From contig PWMW01000043.1 in assembly GCA_003559095.1 (NCBI GenBank), forward strand, positions 1 through 64,000: a DNA stretch of 64,000 nt. The letters are read 5' to 3'. Source of the stretch: Clostridiales bacterium. GTDB taxonomy: Bacteria; Bacillota; Limnochordia; Darwinibacteriales; B1SED10-159. This document shows positions 54,165 to 64,000 of the stretch, piece by piece. Made by a program: the position numbers and the translations under genes. The notes beneath the pieces are model-generated. The model had not been told where the DNA came from. It saw only the letters and a program-made list of their open reading frames with translations, and made no database searches. Position 1 is the first letter of the stretch; each line of letters starts with the position of its first letter.

Positions 54165-54613
54165 TTCGCACAGAGCCCATGCGTCTGCAGGACTTGGATG
54201 CTGTTCGACGGATCGAGCGGCAGTCATTCACAACCCCCTGGTCCTATGAAGCATTCGTCTCGGAACTGTTGGAGAATGACAATGCCCGTTACTTGGTTGC
54301 CCGGGATGGTGCCGATGTGGTGGGCTATGTGGGACTTTGGATTATCCTGGACGAAGGACATATTACGAATGTGGCCGTTCGTCCTGATAGGCGCGGCCGC
54401 GGTGTCGGGCGCTGTCTGCTGGCAGCCATTACCCGAGTGGCGCGTGCTCACGGAGCTCGGCGGATGACATTGGAGGTACGCAAGTCTAATGTCCGGGCAC
54501 AAAAGCTCTATGCGTCATTGGGGTATCGGGCAGCGGGGGTACGCCCGCAGTATTACGTGGATAACAATGAGGACGCCATCATAATGTGGAGGGAACTGAC
54601 AGACGATGACTGA
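54146..54613 (+). CDS. rimI: Ribosomal protein S18 alanine N-acetyltransferase RimI
   Basis: GNAT acetyltransferase, 155 aa. Motif A VAVRPDRRGRGVGRCLLAA (acetyl-CoA binding, ~75-95) and motif B EVRKSNVRAQKLYASLGY, with YVDNNEDAIIM at the end, the RimI pattern. Lies between tsaB and tsaD, a very common arrangement. Overlaps both neighbours. Confidence 0.93.
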   Translation: MGCQDIVRTEPMRLQDLDAVRRIERQSFTTPWSYEAFVSELLENDNARYLVARDGADVVGYVGLWIILDEGHITNVAVRPDRRGRGVGRCLLAAITRVARAHGARRMTLEVRKSNVRAQKLYASLGYRAAGVRPQYYVDNNEDAIIMWRELTDDD

Positions 54614-55625
54614 GACCGGCTTGGTATTAGGGATCGAAACCAGCTGCGATGAAACAGCAGCTGCGGTGGTCAAAAATGGGCGGACCATTCTAGCCAACGT
54701 GATTGCATCGCAGGTTGACGTGCACCAGCGGTTCGGTGGTGTGGTGCCTGAGATTGCGTCGCGCAAGCATATCGAATGGATACTTCCAGTCATCGATGAG
54801 GCCTTAGCCCAAGCTGACGTGGGTTTGACAGACCTCGATGCCGTGGCAGCCACCTACGGGCCGGGCTTGGTGGGAGGCCTGTTAGTGGGACTAGCCGCTG
54901 CCAAATCACTGGCCTTTGCTCGCCGCATTCCCTTTGTAGGTGTCAACCACATCGAAGGCCACATCTACGCCAATATCTTGGCCCACGCTGAGATCGCAGC
55001 GCCCTTGGTCTGCTTGACCGTCTCCGGCGGCCATACAGACCTGTTATACATGCCCCAGTTGGGTACCTATGAAATCATTGGTCGAACTCGCGATGATGCT
55101 GCGGGAGAGGCATTTGACAAGATCGCCCGCGTCCTCGGCCTACCATATCCCGGGGGCCCGCAGATCTCGCTTTTGGCAGAACAGGGCGACCGCGAACGTT
55201 TTCCCATGCCGCGCGGACTGTTGGGTGGCGAAACCTATGATTTTAGTTTCAGTGGACTGAAGACCGCGGCATTGAACACCATGAACCAAGCCAAGCAGCG
55301 GGGCGAGGAGCTTCCCCTGGCCGATTTTGCTGCCAGTTTTCAGTGGGCGATTGTCGATGTCTTGACACAGAAGGTCTTGTTGGCGGCTAGGGAGTATGGG
55401 GTTGCGCAGATTCTCCTCTCCGGTGGTGTTGGAGCCAACTCCTACTTGCGCCATCATCTCACGACGAAGGCGGCAGAATACGGACTAGAGGTGTTTTATC
55501 CTCCGTTGGAACTTTGTACGGACAATGCGGCCATGATTGCCAGCGCTGGCTACTTTCGTTATGCGGCCGGATGCCGGGACCCTTGGGATCTCAATGCCGT
55601 TCCCGGACTGCGGTTAGGAGACTAG
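54606..55625 (+). CDS. tsaD: tRNA t6A threonylcarbamoyltransferase TsaD
   Basis: Catalytic subunit of t6A synthesis, 339 aa, transferring threonylcarbamoyl to A37. LGIETSCDETAAAVV at the N terminus, VPEIASRKHIEWI, metal-binding NHIEGHIYAN (~113), VSGGHTDL, and SGGVGANSYLR. Usual length. ATG inside rimI end. Completes the tsaEBrimI-tsaD operon. Confidence 0.97.
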   Translation: MTETGLVLGIETSCDETAAAVVKNGRTILANVIASQVDVHQRFGGVVPEIASRKHIEWILPVIDEALAQADVGLTDLDAVAATYGPGLVGGLLVGLAAAKSLAFARRIPFVGVNHIEGHIYANILAHAEIAAPLVCLTVSGGHTDLLYMPQLGTYEIIGRTRDDAAGEAFDKIARVLGLPYPGGPQISLLAEQGDRERFPMPRGLLGGETYDFSFSGLKTAALNTMNQAKQRGEELPLADFAASFQWAIVDVLTQKVLLAAREYGVAQILLSGGVGANSYLRHHLTTKAAEYGLEVFYPPLELCTDNAAMIASAGYFRYAAGCRDPWDLNAVPGLRLGD

Positions 55626-55771
55626 CGAAACATTGCAGAATGCGGTGCGGAACGGGCGTCTGCCAGCGGTGTGTTCCAGGTGATCTCTGCAACCTTTGCA
55701 GTAATGTGGAGTAAGGCAAAGCAAATTCGAGATATTGCCGGATAAAGAAGCGTAATCGCAAAAAATGCCGG

Positions 55772-55800
55772 TTGCATTCCCCGTTTCTGTTCTTTATTAT
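55772..55800 (+). promoter_or_regulatory. Sigma-A promoter of groESL
   Basis: TTGCAT, a 17-bp spacer and TATTAT. Transcription would start near 55807, immediately before or within the CIRCE operator, as in other HrcA-controlled groE promoters. Confidence 0.7.
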
Positions 55801-55809
55801 AGTGAGTAG

Positions 55810-55836
55810 TTAGCACTCACGTGAGATGAGTGCTAA
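55810..55836 (+). promoter_or_regulatory. CIRCE operator (HrcA binding site)
   Basis: Perfect TTAGCACTC - 9 bases - GAGTGCTAA. Directly downstream of the groE promoter, so heat-shock induction through HrcA is expected. hrcA itself is not in the window. Confidence 0.98.
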
Positions 55837-55883
55837 CAATATGTGCAGCAACCATTCAGAACTATCAAGGGGGGTATTTGCGT

Positions 55884-56171
55884 ATGAATCTTAAGCCATT
55901 AGGTGATCGCGTTGTACTGAAGGTCTTGGAAGCAGAAGAAACAACCGCCAGCGGCATCGTTCTTCCCGACACCGCGAAGGAAAAACCGCAGCAGGGTAAA
56001 ATTCTCGCGGTGGGTGAGGGACGTTATGCAGACGATGGTTCGCTCGTCCCAGTGCAGGTGAAAGAAGGCGACACAGTTCTGTTCGCTAAGTATGCCGGCA
56101 CCGAAGTAAAGTACGGCGGTGAAGAGCTGCTCGTACTTAAGGAATCGGATATTCTGGCCATCGTAGGCTAA
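55884..56171 (+). CDS. groES: Co-chaperonin GroES
   Basis: Lid of the chaperonin, 95 aa, heptamer. [34 protein letters not shown] with the mobile loop, and [19 protein letters not shown] at the end. ATG 55884 follows AAGGGGGG; the track start runs through the CIRCE element and is rejected. Cotranscribed with groEL under HrcA/CIRCE. Confidence 0.98.
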   Translation: MNLKPLGDRVVLKVLEAEETTASGIVLPDTAKEKPQQGKILAVGEGRYADDGSLVPVQVKEGDTVLFAKYAGTEVKYGGEELLVLKESDILAIVG

Positions 56172-56192
56172 TCTCCACGACAAGGAAGGTGA

Positions 56193-57836
<1,644 letters not shown>

Positions 57837-57848
57837 GCAGTACGCACC

Positions 57849-57885
57849 AAAGAAGACCTTGCTTGTTACAAGGTCTTCTTTTTTT
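57849..57885 (+). terminator. Terminator of groESL
   Basis: 13-bp stem AAAGAAGACCTTG / CAAGGTCTTCTTT with a 7-nt loop and a long T tract. Confidence 0.93.
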
Positions 57886-57974
57886 GTTTGCAAAGATCTT
57901 AGAGGAATCGTTCGGGTAAATGCGAAAATAAAAGAGTTGGAGATGAAAAATAACCGTATTCGGGGTGACGGGTT

Positions 57975-58517
57975 TTGGCAGATATTCAACGGGTGCTTCT
58001 TGACGAAAATCAGCTGGCACAGCGGGTTAAAGAACTGGGTACAGAGATCTCCAGGGATTATGCTGAGGGCGATCTGCTGCTGCTTGGCATCTTGAAAGGT
58101 TCAGTGATCTTTCTCGCTGACTTAGCAAGGGCCATCCATGTTCCCGTGGATATGGATTTCATTGCCGTTTCCTCGTACGGAGCGGGCACATCCACAACCG
58201 GGCAGGTGCGGCTGCTGAAGGATCTAGAGGGACCCATCGCGGGCCGGGACCTGTTGATCGTCGAGGATATTATCGACAGCGGCCTCACGCTATCCTATTT
58301 GATCGAAATACTCCAATCGCGGGAGCCACGCAGCATCAAAGTGGTGGTGCTGTTGGACAAGCCGGAGCGACGGCGTGAAAAGATTGTGCCCGATTATACT
58401 GGCTTCACCATTCCCGATGAGTTCGTGGTGGGCTACGGACTAGACTATGCTGAACAGTATCGTTCTCTGCCCTATGTGGGAGTGCTATCGCCTTCGGTAT
58501 ACCAAGAACAGGAATAA
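57975..58517 (+). CDS. hpt: Hypoxanthine phosphoribosyltransferase
   Basis: Purine salvage enzyme, 180 aa, making IMP or GMP from hypoxanthine or guanine and [30 protein letters not shown], and the PRPP loop [13 protein letters not shown] (~100-112), then [23 protein letters not shown] start behind GGGGTGA. Twenty-three bases before guaA, so the two form a guanine nucleotide operon. Confidence 0.94.
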   Translation: MADIQRVLLDENQLAQRVKELGTEISRDYAEGDLLLLGILKGSVIFLADLARAIHVPVDMDFIAVSSYGAGTSTTGQVRLLKDLEGPIAGRDLLIVEDIIDSGLTLSYLIEILQSREPRSIKVVVLLDKPERRREKIVPDYTGFTIPDEFVVGYGLDYAEQYRSLPYVGVLSPSVYQEQE

Positions 58518-58540
58518 CCAGACAGCAGGGGGTCAGCCAA

Positions 58541-60079
58541 TTGGAATCTGTGTTGATTTTGGATTTTGGAGCGCAGTACAGCCAGCTTATTGCTCGCCGC
58601 GTGCGGGAGCAGAATGTCTATTGCGAAATCGTACCTTACAACATATCCGTGGAAGAACTGCGGGAGCGGGCGCCCCAGGGGATCATTTTCTCCGGTGGAC
58701 CCCGCAGCGTCTACGGCGAGCAGTCACCGCGCCTGGATGCAGGTGTTTTTGAGCTGGGAATCCCCATTCTCGGTATCTGCTACGGGTTGCAGCTGCTCAC
58801 CTATCAGCTGGGCGGTGAAGTCCAGGCTGCCCAAAAGCGGGAGTATGGCAAAGCTGCTATCATCGTCGATGATAACCAGGATCTGTTGGCTGGTCATCAG
58901 CTGGGTTCGGATCAGAGCCAAACAGCATGGATGAGCCATAGTGATTACATTACCCAGCCGGCACCGGGTTTCGAGATCTTGGCGCATACCGAGCACTGCC
59001 CTGTGGCTGCCGTGGGTCACCGCCAGCGGAAGATCTTCGGTGTGCAGTTCCATCCTGAAGTTGTACATACCCCCAGGGGCCGGGAAATCCTGCATAATTT
59101 CCTTTTCAATATCTGCCACTGTTCCGGCGATTGGACCATGGAATCGTTCATTGATACCTCCGTGGAAGCCATTCGCCTGCAGGTGGGTGCGGGGCAAGTT
59201 GTCTGCGGTCTGTCGGGTGGCATTGACTCTTCCGTGGCGGCAGCCTTGGTCCATCGAGCCGTTGGCGATCAACTGACCTGCATTTATGTGGATCATGGGT
59301 TTATGCGTAAAGGGGAAACCGAGCAGATTTTGACCACATTCGGCCGTGATTTTGCCATGAAACTTGTTCATGTGGATGCGCGCCAGCGCTTTCTGGACAA
59401 AGTTGCCGGGATTGCCGATCCGGAGGTAAAGCGGAAACGAATTGGCAATGAGTTTATCCGCGTCTTTGAAGAAGAGGCGGTCCGTGTGGGTGATGCAGCA
59501 TTCCTAGTACAGGGTACTTTGTACCCAGACATTATTGAGAGCGGTACGGAGCATGCTGCCGTGATCAAATCCCATCATAATGTGGGCGGTCTCCCAGACG
59601 ATATGGAATTTGACTTGGTCGAACCGCTGAAGGCATTGTTCAAAGATGAAGTACGTCAGTTAGCCAAGGAGTTGGGCCTGCCAGAGGAAATCGTGTATCG
59701 CCATCCATTCCCCGGTCCCGGCTTGGCCATCCGCGTCATCGGCGAAATCACCGGGGAGAAGCTGGACTTACTGCGGGATGTGGACCATATCTTCATTGAC
59801 GAAATTCGCCGTGCTGGACTTTACAAAGACATTTGGCAGGCCTTTGCGGTCCTGACCAATACTCGCACGGTGGGTGTTATGGGTGATGAACGCACCTACG
59901 ATTATGTAGCGGCGCTGCGGGCAGTGGCCAGTGAAGATGGAATGACCTCAGACTGGTACCGCATGCCCTATGAGGTTCTCGAGTCCACAAGCCGGCGCAT
60001 CATGAATGAAGTGCAGGGTGTGAACCGGGTGGTCTATGATGTGAGCTCGAAACCGCCCAGCACCATCGAATGGGAGTAA
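58541..60079 (+). CDS. guaA: GMP synthase (glutamine-hydrolysing)
   Basis: Converts XMP to GMP, 512 aa. N-terminal glutaminase with [15 protein letters not shown] (Cys ~81) and GVQFHPEV (His/Glu), then the ATP pyrophosphatase domain with the PP-loop [13 protein letters not shown] (~225), and the C-terminal dimerisation domain ending IEWE. TTG 58541 follows AGGGGGT with good spacing and gives the normal N terminus [12 protein letters not shown]. No guanine riboswitch seen. Confidence 0.97.
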   Translation: MESVLILDFGAQYSQLIARRVREQNVYCEIVPYNISVEELRERAPQGIIFSGGPRSVYGEQSPRLDAGVFELGIPILGICYGLQLLTYQLGGEVQAAQKREYGKAAIIVDDNQDLLAGHQLGSDQSQTAWMSHSDYITQPAPGFEILAHTEHCPVAAVGHRQRKIFGVQFHPEVVHTPRGREILHNFLFNICHCSGDWTMESFIDTSVEAIRLQVGAGQVVCGLSGGIDSSVAAALVHRAVGDQLTCIYVDHGFMRKGETEQILTTFGRDFAMKLVHVDARQRFLDKVAGIADPEVKRKRIGNEFIRVFEEEAVRVGDAAFLVQGTLYPDIIESGTEHAAVIKSHHNVGGLPDDMEFDLVEPLKALFKDEVRQLAKELGLPEEIVYRHPFPGPGLAIRVIGEITGEKLDLLRDVDHIFIDEIRRAGLYKDIWQAFAVLTNTRTVGVMGDERTYDYVAALRAVASEDGMTSDWYRMPYEVLESTSRRIMNEVQGVNRVVYDVSSKPPSTIEWE

Positions 60080-60095
60080 AGGAAGGAGATTGCGT

Positions 60096-61301
60096 ATGAG
60101 GACCCAGACGCCTCAGGGGGTCAAGGATTTTCTCCCTGATGATGCCCGCTGGAAGGTGCAATTGGAGCAGTGCATCCGGGCGGTGTTTACTCAGTGGGGA
60201 TATGGGGAAGTATTGACCCCATCCTTTGAACTGTTCGCCACCGTGAATCTCGGTGACTCCAGTGATGCGCAGACCTTGAAGTTTCTGGATCGCGATGGCC
60301 AACTGCTTGCGCTGCGTCCCGATGTCACAACACCCATTGCCCGCATGGTTGCCACGCGTTTTCGGGGAATCAAGCAGCCCCTGCGTCTGTCGTACTTGAC
60401 CAACGTGTTTCGGGCCGGGCAGGATGAAGTGGGACGGGAGCGCGAGTTTTTTCAGGCCGGCGTGGAATGCATTGGTGTCAGTTCGGCCATGGCAGACGCC
60501 GAAGTGGTGGCCCTGGCTGCGGAACTTCTGCGGCAAACCGGTGTGGAGCAGTTCCAGATCAGCCTCGGCCATGTCCAGTTTTTCAACGGCTTGTTGGCTG
60601 AGTGTCCCGATCCGGAGGCACGCCAACAGATTCGCCGGGCATTTCTGCGCCAAGACTACGTGGGCCTGCAGGGTGTTCTCAGGCGCAGTGCCGTTCCCCA
60701 GTGGGTGCGCAGCATTCTCCGGGATCTTCCCCGCAGCCACGGTGGTCGGGAAGTGGTGGAGCAGCTGCAAACACTGGTGGATAGTGAGGTGGCCCAGGCT
60801 GCATTGACTAACATGGATGCTATTTTGGGGCATCTGCAGGTGCGCAGCTTGGACCCATACATTTCCTTGGATTTTAGTATGCTCAAGTCCTTGGATTACT
60901 ACACCGGCATGGTCTTTGAAGGATATGCACCAAATTTGGGGTTCTCTCTGTGTACGGGAGGACGCTACGATAATCTGCTTGGACAGTTCGGCAGCGAACG
61001 TCCTGCGGTGGGTTTTGCCCTTGGTTTGGAGCGTCTTATGGGGGTCCTTGCGGCCCAAGGGCAGGCAGTGGCGCCCGCTCCGAGACGGGTGTTCATCTGG
61101 CCGGGTCACGGCAGCCACGCTCTGCACCTGGCAGCGGAACGAAGACGCGCCGGAGACGCCGTGGTGCTGGATATCGAGAACCTGAGTCGAACTGAAGCGG
61201 CAGCCTCTGCACGGGCCAGCGGTATGGATCAAGTGGCCTTTGTGGAAGATGACAAGGTGGATTGGCTCGATTTGACGAAGGAAGGTGGACAGCCATGCTG
61301 A
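60096..61301 (+). CDS. hisZ: ATP phosphoribosyltransferase regulatory subunit HisZ
   Basis: HisRS-like regulatory subunit, 401 aa, that activates the short HisG and mediates histidine feedback. TPQGVKDFLPDDARWK at the N terminus, LRPDVTTPIARMVATRF (class II synthetase motif 2 area), and SLDYYTGMVFEGYAPNLG. It lacks the tRNA-binding domain of true HisRS. ATG 60096 is behind AAGGAAGGAG; the track TTG is six bases earlier. Overlaps hisG by 7 bp. Confidence 0.92.
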   Translation: MRTQTPQGVKDFLPDDARWKVQLEQCIRAVFTQWGYGEVLTPSFELFATVNLGDSSDAQTLKFLDRDGQLLALRPDVTTPIARMVATRFRGIKQPLRLSYLTNVFRAGQDEVGREREFFQAGVECIGVSSAMADAEVVALAAELLRQTGVEQFQISLGHVQFFNGLLAECPDPEARQQIRRAFLRQDYVGLQGVLRRSAVPQWVRSILRDLPRSHGGREVVEQLQTLVDSEVAQAALTNMDAILGHLQVRSLDPYISLDFSMLKSLDYYTGMVFEGYAPNLGFSLCTGGRYDNLLGQFGSERPAVGFALGLERLMGVLAAQGQAVAPAPRRVFIWPGHGSHALHLAAERRRAGDAVVLDIENLSRTEAAASARASGMDQVAFVEDDKVDWLDLTKEGGQPC

Positions 61302-61939
61302 GTGTAGCTGTATCCAAGGGACGATTGTCCGATTCCTTTGCCGATCTCTTAGAGTCCGCTGGTTATGCCTGCCCTGTTCTCAAGGAACCGACGCGCAAAC
61401 TGGTTGTGGAAAGCCCCGGGGCGGGACTGCGGTTTATTCTGGCAAAGCCGTCAGATGTGCCAACGTACGTTGAGTACGGTGCCGCGGATCTTGGGGTTGT
61501 GGGCAAGGATACCTTGGTGGAAGCCGATCGGCGTGTGGCGGAGCTGCTGGATCTTCAGTACGGCCGCTGCGTCATGGTTGTGGCTGTACCGAAAGCCGCA
61601 GGAGTTACTGCCGTTACGGACTTGGACTTCAACAGCCGCGTGGCTACTAAATACCCTCATATCGCCAGGACGTATTTCCAAAACCAGGGTATCCAGGCGG
61701 ACATTATTCCGCTGCATGGCTCCATTGAGTTAGGGCCCATTATTGGATTGGCCGACGCCATCGTTGACATTACCGAGACGGGGCGCACCCTCGTGGAGAA
61801 TGGGCTCGAGTCCATCGCAACCGTAATGGACTCCAGTTCCCGCTTGGTGGCTAATCGCGTCAGTTACAAAATGAAATATCTGGAAATCCAACGGCTTGTG
61901 AATGCATTGGAAGGAGTTTTAGCGGATGAAGATCATTAA
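61295..61939 (+). CDS. hisG: ATP phosphoribosyltransferase HisG, short form
   Basis: First enzyme of histidine synthesis, 214 aa, joining ATP and PRPP. Short form lacking the C-terminal regulatory domain, hence its dependence on HisZ. LSVAVSKGRLSDSFADLL, AADLGVVGKDTLVE, and the PRPP loop AIVDITETGRTLVENGL (~155-172). Overlaps hisZ and hisD. Confidence 0.96.
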   Translation: MLSVAVSKGRLSDSFADLLESAGYACPVLKEPTRKLVVESPGAGLRFILAKPSDVPTYVEYGAADLGVVGKDTLVEADRRVAELLDLQYGRCVMVVAVPKAAGVTAVTDLDFNSRVATKYPHIARTYFQNQGIQADIIPLHGSIELGPIIGLADAIVDITETGRTLVENGLESIATVMDSSSRLVANRVSYKMKYLEIQRLVNALEGVLADEDH

Positions 61940-63275
61940 CACTAAGGACTATAAAAGCCTCAATGATGTGAAGCAGCTTCTAATGCGTCCCCATTTGGAC
62001 GAAGTGGAGGTCAGCCCCGGTGCTGCGGCTCGGACCAAAGCGATCTTTGGGGAGGTGCTGACGCCCGAAGAGTCGGTGGCCCGGATTCTGCAGGATGTGA
62101 AAAACGAAGGCAATCAAGGTCTGCTGCGTTACATTGAGCGCATTGATGGCGTGACCCTTGAAGAAAAGGATCTTCTAGTGGGTCCTTTGGAAATGGAAGC
62201 CGCATTGAATGACGTCTCGGCGGAGTTCCTGCAGTCATTGCACAAAGCGGTGGACAATGTGCGGGCCTTTCACGAGCGCCAGCGCGAGAACAGTTGGTTC
62301 ACCACGGACGAACACGGTGTGATCCTAGGGCAGCGTGTCATTCCCATGGACCGCGTCGGTCTGTACGTCCCTGGGGGGAACGCACCGCTGATTTCATCAG
62401 TGGTCATGAGTGCTGTTCCGGCCCGCGTGGCGGGAGTGCGGGAGATCTGGATGGCCACGCCGCTGCGGGACGGTGTTATCGATCCGCACTTGCTGGCTGC
62501 CGCCCATGTTTGCGGCGTAACAGGGATTGTGAAGGCGGGGGGAGCCCATGCAGTGGGGGCTTTGGCTTACGGCACCGCCACCATTCCCAATGTGGACAAG
62601 ATCGTAGGCCCGGGGAATCTTTTCGTGACCTTGGCCAAGAAGATGGTCTATGGACGTGTTGGCATCGAATCTTTGGCTGGCCCCAGCGAAGTACTGGTCC
62701 TGGCCGACGAGACGGCTTCACCCAGATACATCGCAGCCGATATGCTATCTCAGGCCGAACATGATTGGGAAGCGGCCTCGTGCCTCATCACCACCAGTGA
62801 AGAGGTGGCTAAGGCCACGGCTGTGGAGCTTGAACAACAGCTGGCACAGCTTGCAACCAAAGACGTAGCCCAAGTCTCCCTGGATCGTTGGGGCTTGTTA
62901 GTGGTAGCTCAGGATATGGATGAGGCTGTGGAGCTGACCAACATCTTCGCCGCTGAGCACTTGGAATTGCTGGTGGATGATCCGTGGAAGATTCTTGGCA
63001 GGATTCGTCATGCCGGCGCGGTGTTCATGGGCGCCCTCTCCAGTGAACCTATTGGTGATTACGTGGCTGGTCCGAACCACATTCTGCCCACCAACGGTAC
63101 GGCTCGGTTCTCCTCGCCTTTAACTACCAACGACTTTGTCAAAAAGAGCAGTGTGCTCTGGTTCACCGCCGAAGGGTTGGCTGAGTCTGGGCCGCATGCA
63201 GTGAACTTGGCTCGTCTGGAAGGGCTCGATGCCCATGCTCGTGCGGTCCAAATGCGTCTTGACGATCTGAAGTAG
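61926..63275 (+). CDS. hisD: Histidinol dehydrogenase HisD
   Basis: Zinc- and NAD-dependent enzyme, 449 aa, doing the last two oxidations to histidine. An N-terminal extension of ~30 residues precedes the core. VGLYVPGGNAPLISSVVMSAVPA (~140), VGPGNLFVTLAKK, MLSQAEHDWEAAS (Zn ligands Gln/His) and YVAGPNHILPTNGTARF. Starts inside hisG; 69-bp gap to hisB. Confidence 0.97.
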   Translation: MKIINTKDYKSLNDVKQLLMRPHLDEVEVSPGAAARTKAIFGEVLTPEESVARILQDVKNEGNQGLLRYIERIDGVTLEEKDLLVGPLEMEAALNDVSAEFLQSLHKAVDNVRAFHERQRENSWFTTDEHGVILGQRVIPMDRVGLYVPGGNAPLISSVVMSAVPARVAGVREIWMATPLRDGVIDPHLLAAAHVCGVTGIVKAGGAHAVGALAYGTATIPNVDKIVGPGNLFVTLAKKMVYGRVGIESLAGPSEVLVLADETASPRYIAADMLSQAEHDWEAASCLITTSEEVAKATAVELEQQLAQLATKDVAQVSLDRWGLLVVAQDMDEAVELTNIFAAEHLELLVDDPWKILGRIRHAGAVFMGALSSEPIGDYVAGPNHILPTNGTARFSSPLTTNDFVKKSSVLWFTAEGLAESGPHAVNLARLEGLDAHARAVQMRLDDLK

Positions 63276-63344
63276 GCGGATAGGTTCGCCCATTCGCAGC
63301 GAAAAGCCAGCAGGTTGTGGCCTGCAGAACGGGAGTGATCATCG

Positions 63345-63968
63345 ATGAGCCAAAAACGCAGTGCCCAGGTTGAGCGGACTACGGCTGAGACCAAGATCCA
63401 CGTGGAGTGGACGCTGGATGGCCGGGGGCGTTCCAACATCAAAACCGGTATCGGGTTTTTCGACCATCTGCTGACGGCCATGGCCAAGCACGGCTTCTTT
63501 GATCTGCAGGTTACGGCTGAAGGGGATCTCCACGTGGACGCCCATCACACCGTGGAGGACGTGGGTATCGTGATGGGCCAGGCCTTTGCCAAGGCATTGA
63601 GTGATGGGCAGGGCATGACTCGCTTCGGTGATGCTTGGGTGCCCATGGATGAGGCCTTGCTGCACGCTGCTTTGGATATCAGCGGTCGACCTTTCCTCCA
63701 CTGTCAGTTAAGCTATCCCCAGGAGCGGGTGGGGACCTTTGACAGCATCCTTCTGCAGGAGTTCCTCCGGGCCTTTGTGCAGCAGGCAGGGATTACCCTA
63801 CATGTAAGGCAGCTGGCCGGTGAGAACAGCCACCACATTCTGGAGGCCGCAGCCAAAGCAGTAGCGCGGGCCTTGGCCGCTGCCCTGACGAAGCACCCTA
63901 AAGTGGATGGTGTTCTTAGTACCAAGGATTGGTTAGAGTTGGGCACGAGAACGGAGGAAAGCCAGTGA
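63345..63968 (+). CDS. hisB: Imidazoleglycerol-phosphate dehydratase HisB
   Basis: Dehydratase, 207 aa, monofunctional (no phosphatase domain). Metal-binding repeats: GFFDHLLTAMAKH, DAHHTVEDVGI (~67-77) and ENSHHILEAAAKA. ATG follows GGGAGTGATC. GTGA overlap with hisH. Order hisZ-G-D-B-H matches B. subtilis. Confidence 0.97.
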   Translation: MSQKRSAQVERTTAETKIHVEWTLDGRGRSNIKTGIGFFDHLLTAMAKHGFFDLQVTAEGDLHVDAHHTVEDVGIVMGQAFAKALSDGQGMTRFGDAWVPMDEALLHAALDISGRPFLHCQLSYPQERVGTFDSILLQEFLRAFVQQAGITLHVRQLAGENSHHILEAAAKAVARALAAALTKHPKVDGVLSTKDWLELGTRTEESQ

Positions 63969-64000
63969 TCGCCATCGTCGACTACGGCATGGGCAACCTG
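63965..64000 (+). CDS. hisH: Imidazole glycerol phosphate synthase subunit HisH (5' end only)
   Basis: Only the first 12 codons are in the window: GTG then IAIVDYGMGNL, the highly conserved HisH start. The GTG overlaps the hisB stop (GTGA). HisH is the glutaminase partner of HisF. Truncated by the window edge, not by mutation. Confidence 0.85.
   Translation, partial: MIAIVDYGMGNL

Noticed and set aside
60080-60095. T-box or attenuator before the histidine operon
   Set aside because: Only 16 bp separate guaA from hisZ, so there is no space for a leader; hisZ may be read through from guaA.
60000-61232. 410-aa minus-strand ORF opposite hisZ
   Set aside because: It is the antisense of a clear hisZ gene, has no recognisable family, and arises from codon bias. 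The same applies to other long antisense ORFs (43724-44842 opposite the porin, 45150-46217 opposite the second ATPase, 19762-20724, 57147-57989).

Overview
The window reads as ordinary bacterial chromosome from a flagellated member of the Bacillota (Firmicutes) that probably has a second, outer membrane. The Bacillota assignment rests on gene order. degS-degU, comFA-comFC, yvyF-flgM-flgN-flgK-flgL-yviE-fliW-csrA, flaG-fliS, hpf-secA-prfB, yvjA-type YitT, ctpA-minJ-like and uvrB-uvrA follow one another much as in Bacillus subtilis. Further Bacillota hallmarks are a CIRCE-controlled groESL, a Bacillus-type LexA box, an ndoAI-ndoA (mazEF) pair, csaB, and a short hisG paired with hisZ. Against this, three secreted proteins have signal peptides, alternating beta-strand sequence and a terminal aromatic Phe, as expected of outer-membrane beta-barrels. 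This combination suggests a diderm lineage such as Limnochordia or Halanaerobiales-like groups. The exact taxon cannot be fixed from sequence reading alone.

Layout. 1-430: no gene, with short direct repeats resembling an IS21-family end. 0.43-2.3 kb: degSU. 2.3-3.0 kb (minus): an HD-domain hydrolase. 3.1-5.5 kb: comFA-comFC. 5.5-12 kb: late flagellar operon, from which hag and fliD are missing at their usual positions. 12-19 kb: cold-shock gene, hpf, an unassigned nucleotidyltransferase-like gene, a PAS histidine kinase overlapping secA, and prfB with its programmed frameshift. 19-22.6 kb: DUF5693-csaB-tagA envelope polymer genes. 22.5-28 kb: YitT, ctpA, MinJ-like PDZ protein, polysaccharide deacetylase, and ppa (minus). 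28-35 kb: uvrB-uvrA-uvrC behind a LexA box. 35-38.6 kb: a divergent pair of beta-barrel genes and a subtilase lipoprotein. 38.7-40.6 kb: a three-gene operon sharing one SHOCT-like module. 40.7-46.3 kb: HAD phosphatase, then two near-identical MsmX/UgpC-type ABC ATPases flanking a porin-like gene. 46.4-49 kb: ROK sugar kinase, a TPR-containing XRE regulator, and mazEF. 49-53 kb: a peptide/amide hydrolase operon. 53-55.6 kb: tsaE-tsaB-rimI-tsaD. 55.8-57.9 kb: groES-groEL. 58-60 kb: hpt-guaA. 60-64 kb: hisZGDBH, the last cut by the window edge.

How the genes work together. Much of the first half is the motility/competence/exoprotein regulon: the DegSU switch, FlgM and CsrA-FliW checkpoints, export chaperones and hook-filament junction proteins. 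It is followed by protein export (SecA) and envelope maturation (CsaB, TagA, CtpA). The middle is SOS excision repair. The 41-47 kb block looks like carbohydrate uptake: a porin, two shared importer ATPases and a sugar kinase, with no permease or binding protein in the window. The last part is housekeeping: t6A tRNA modification, chaperonins, purine salvage/GMP synthesis and histidine synthesis.

I found no CRISPR array, rRNA, tRNA, prophage or complete mobile element. No wholly new system stands out as certain. The best leads are the two-ATPase/porin locus with its structured leader, the SHOCT-module operon, the absence of hag and fliD, and the orphan kinase coupled to secA. Starts were re-chosen by eye from ribosome-binding sites where the ORF track ran upstream of the likely start.
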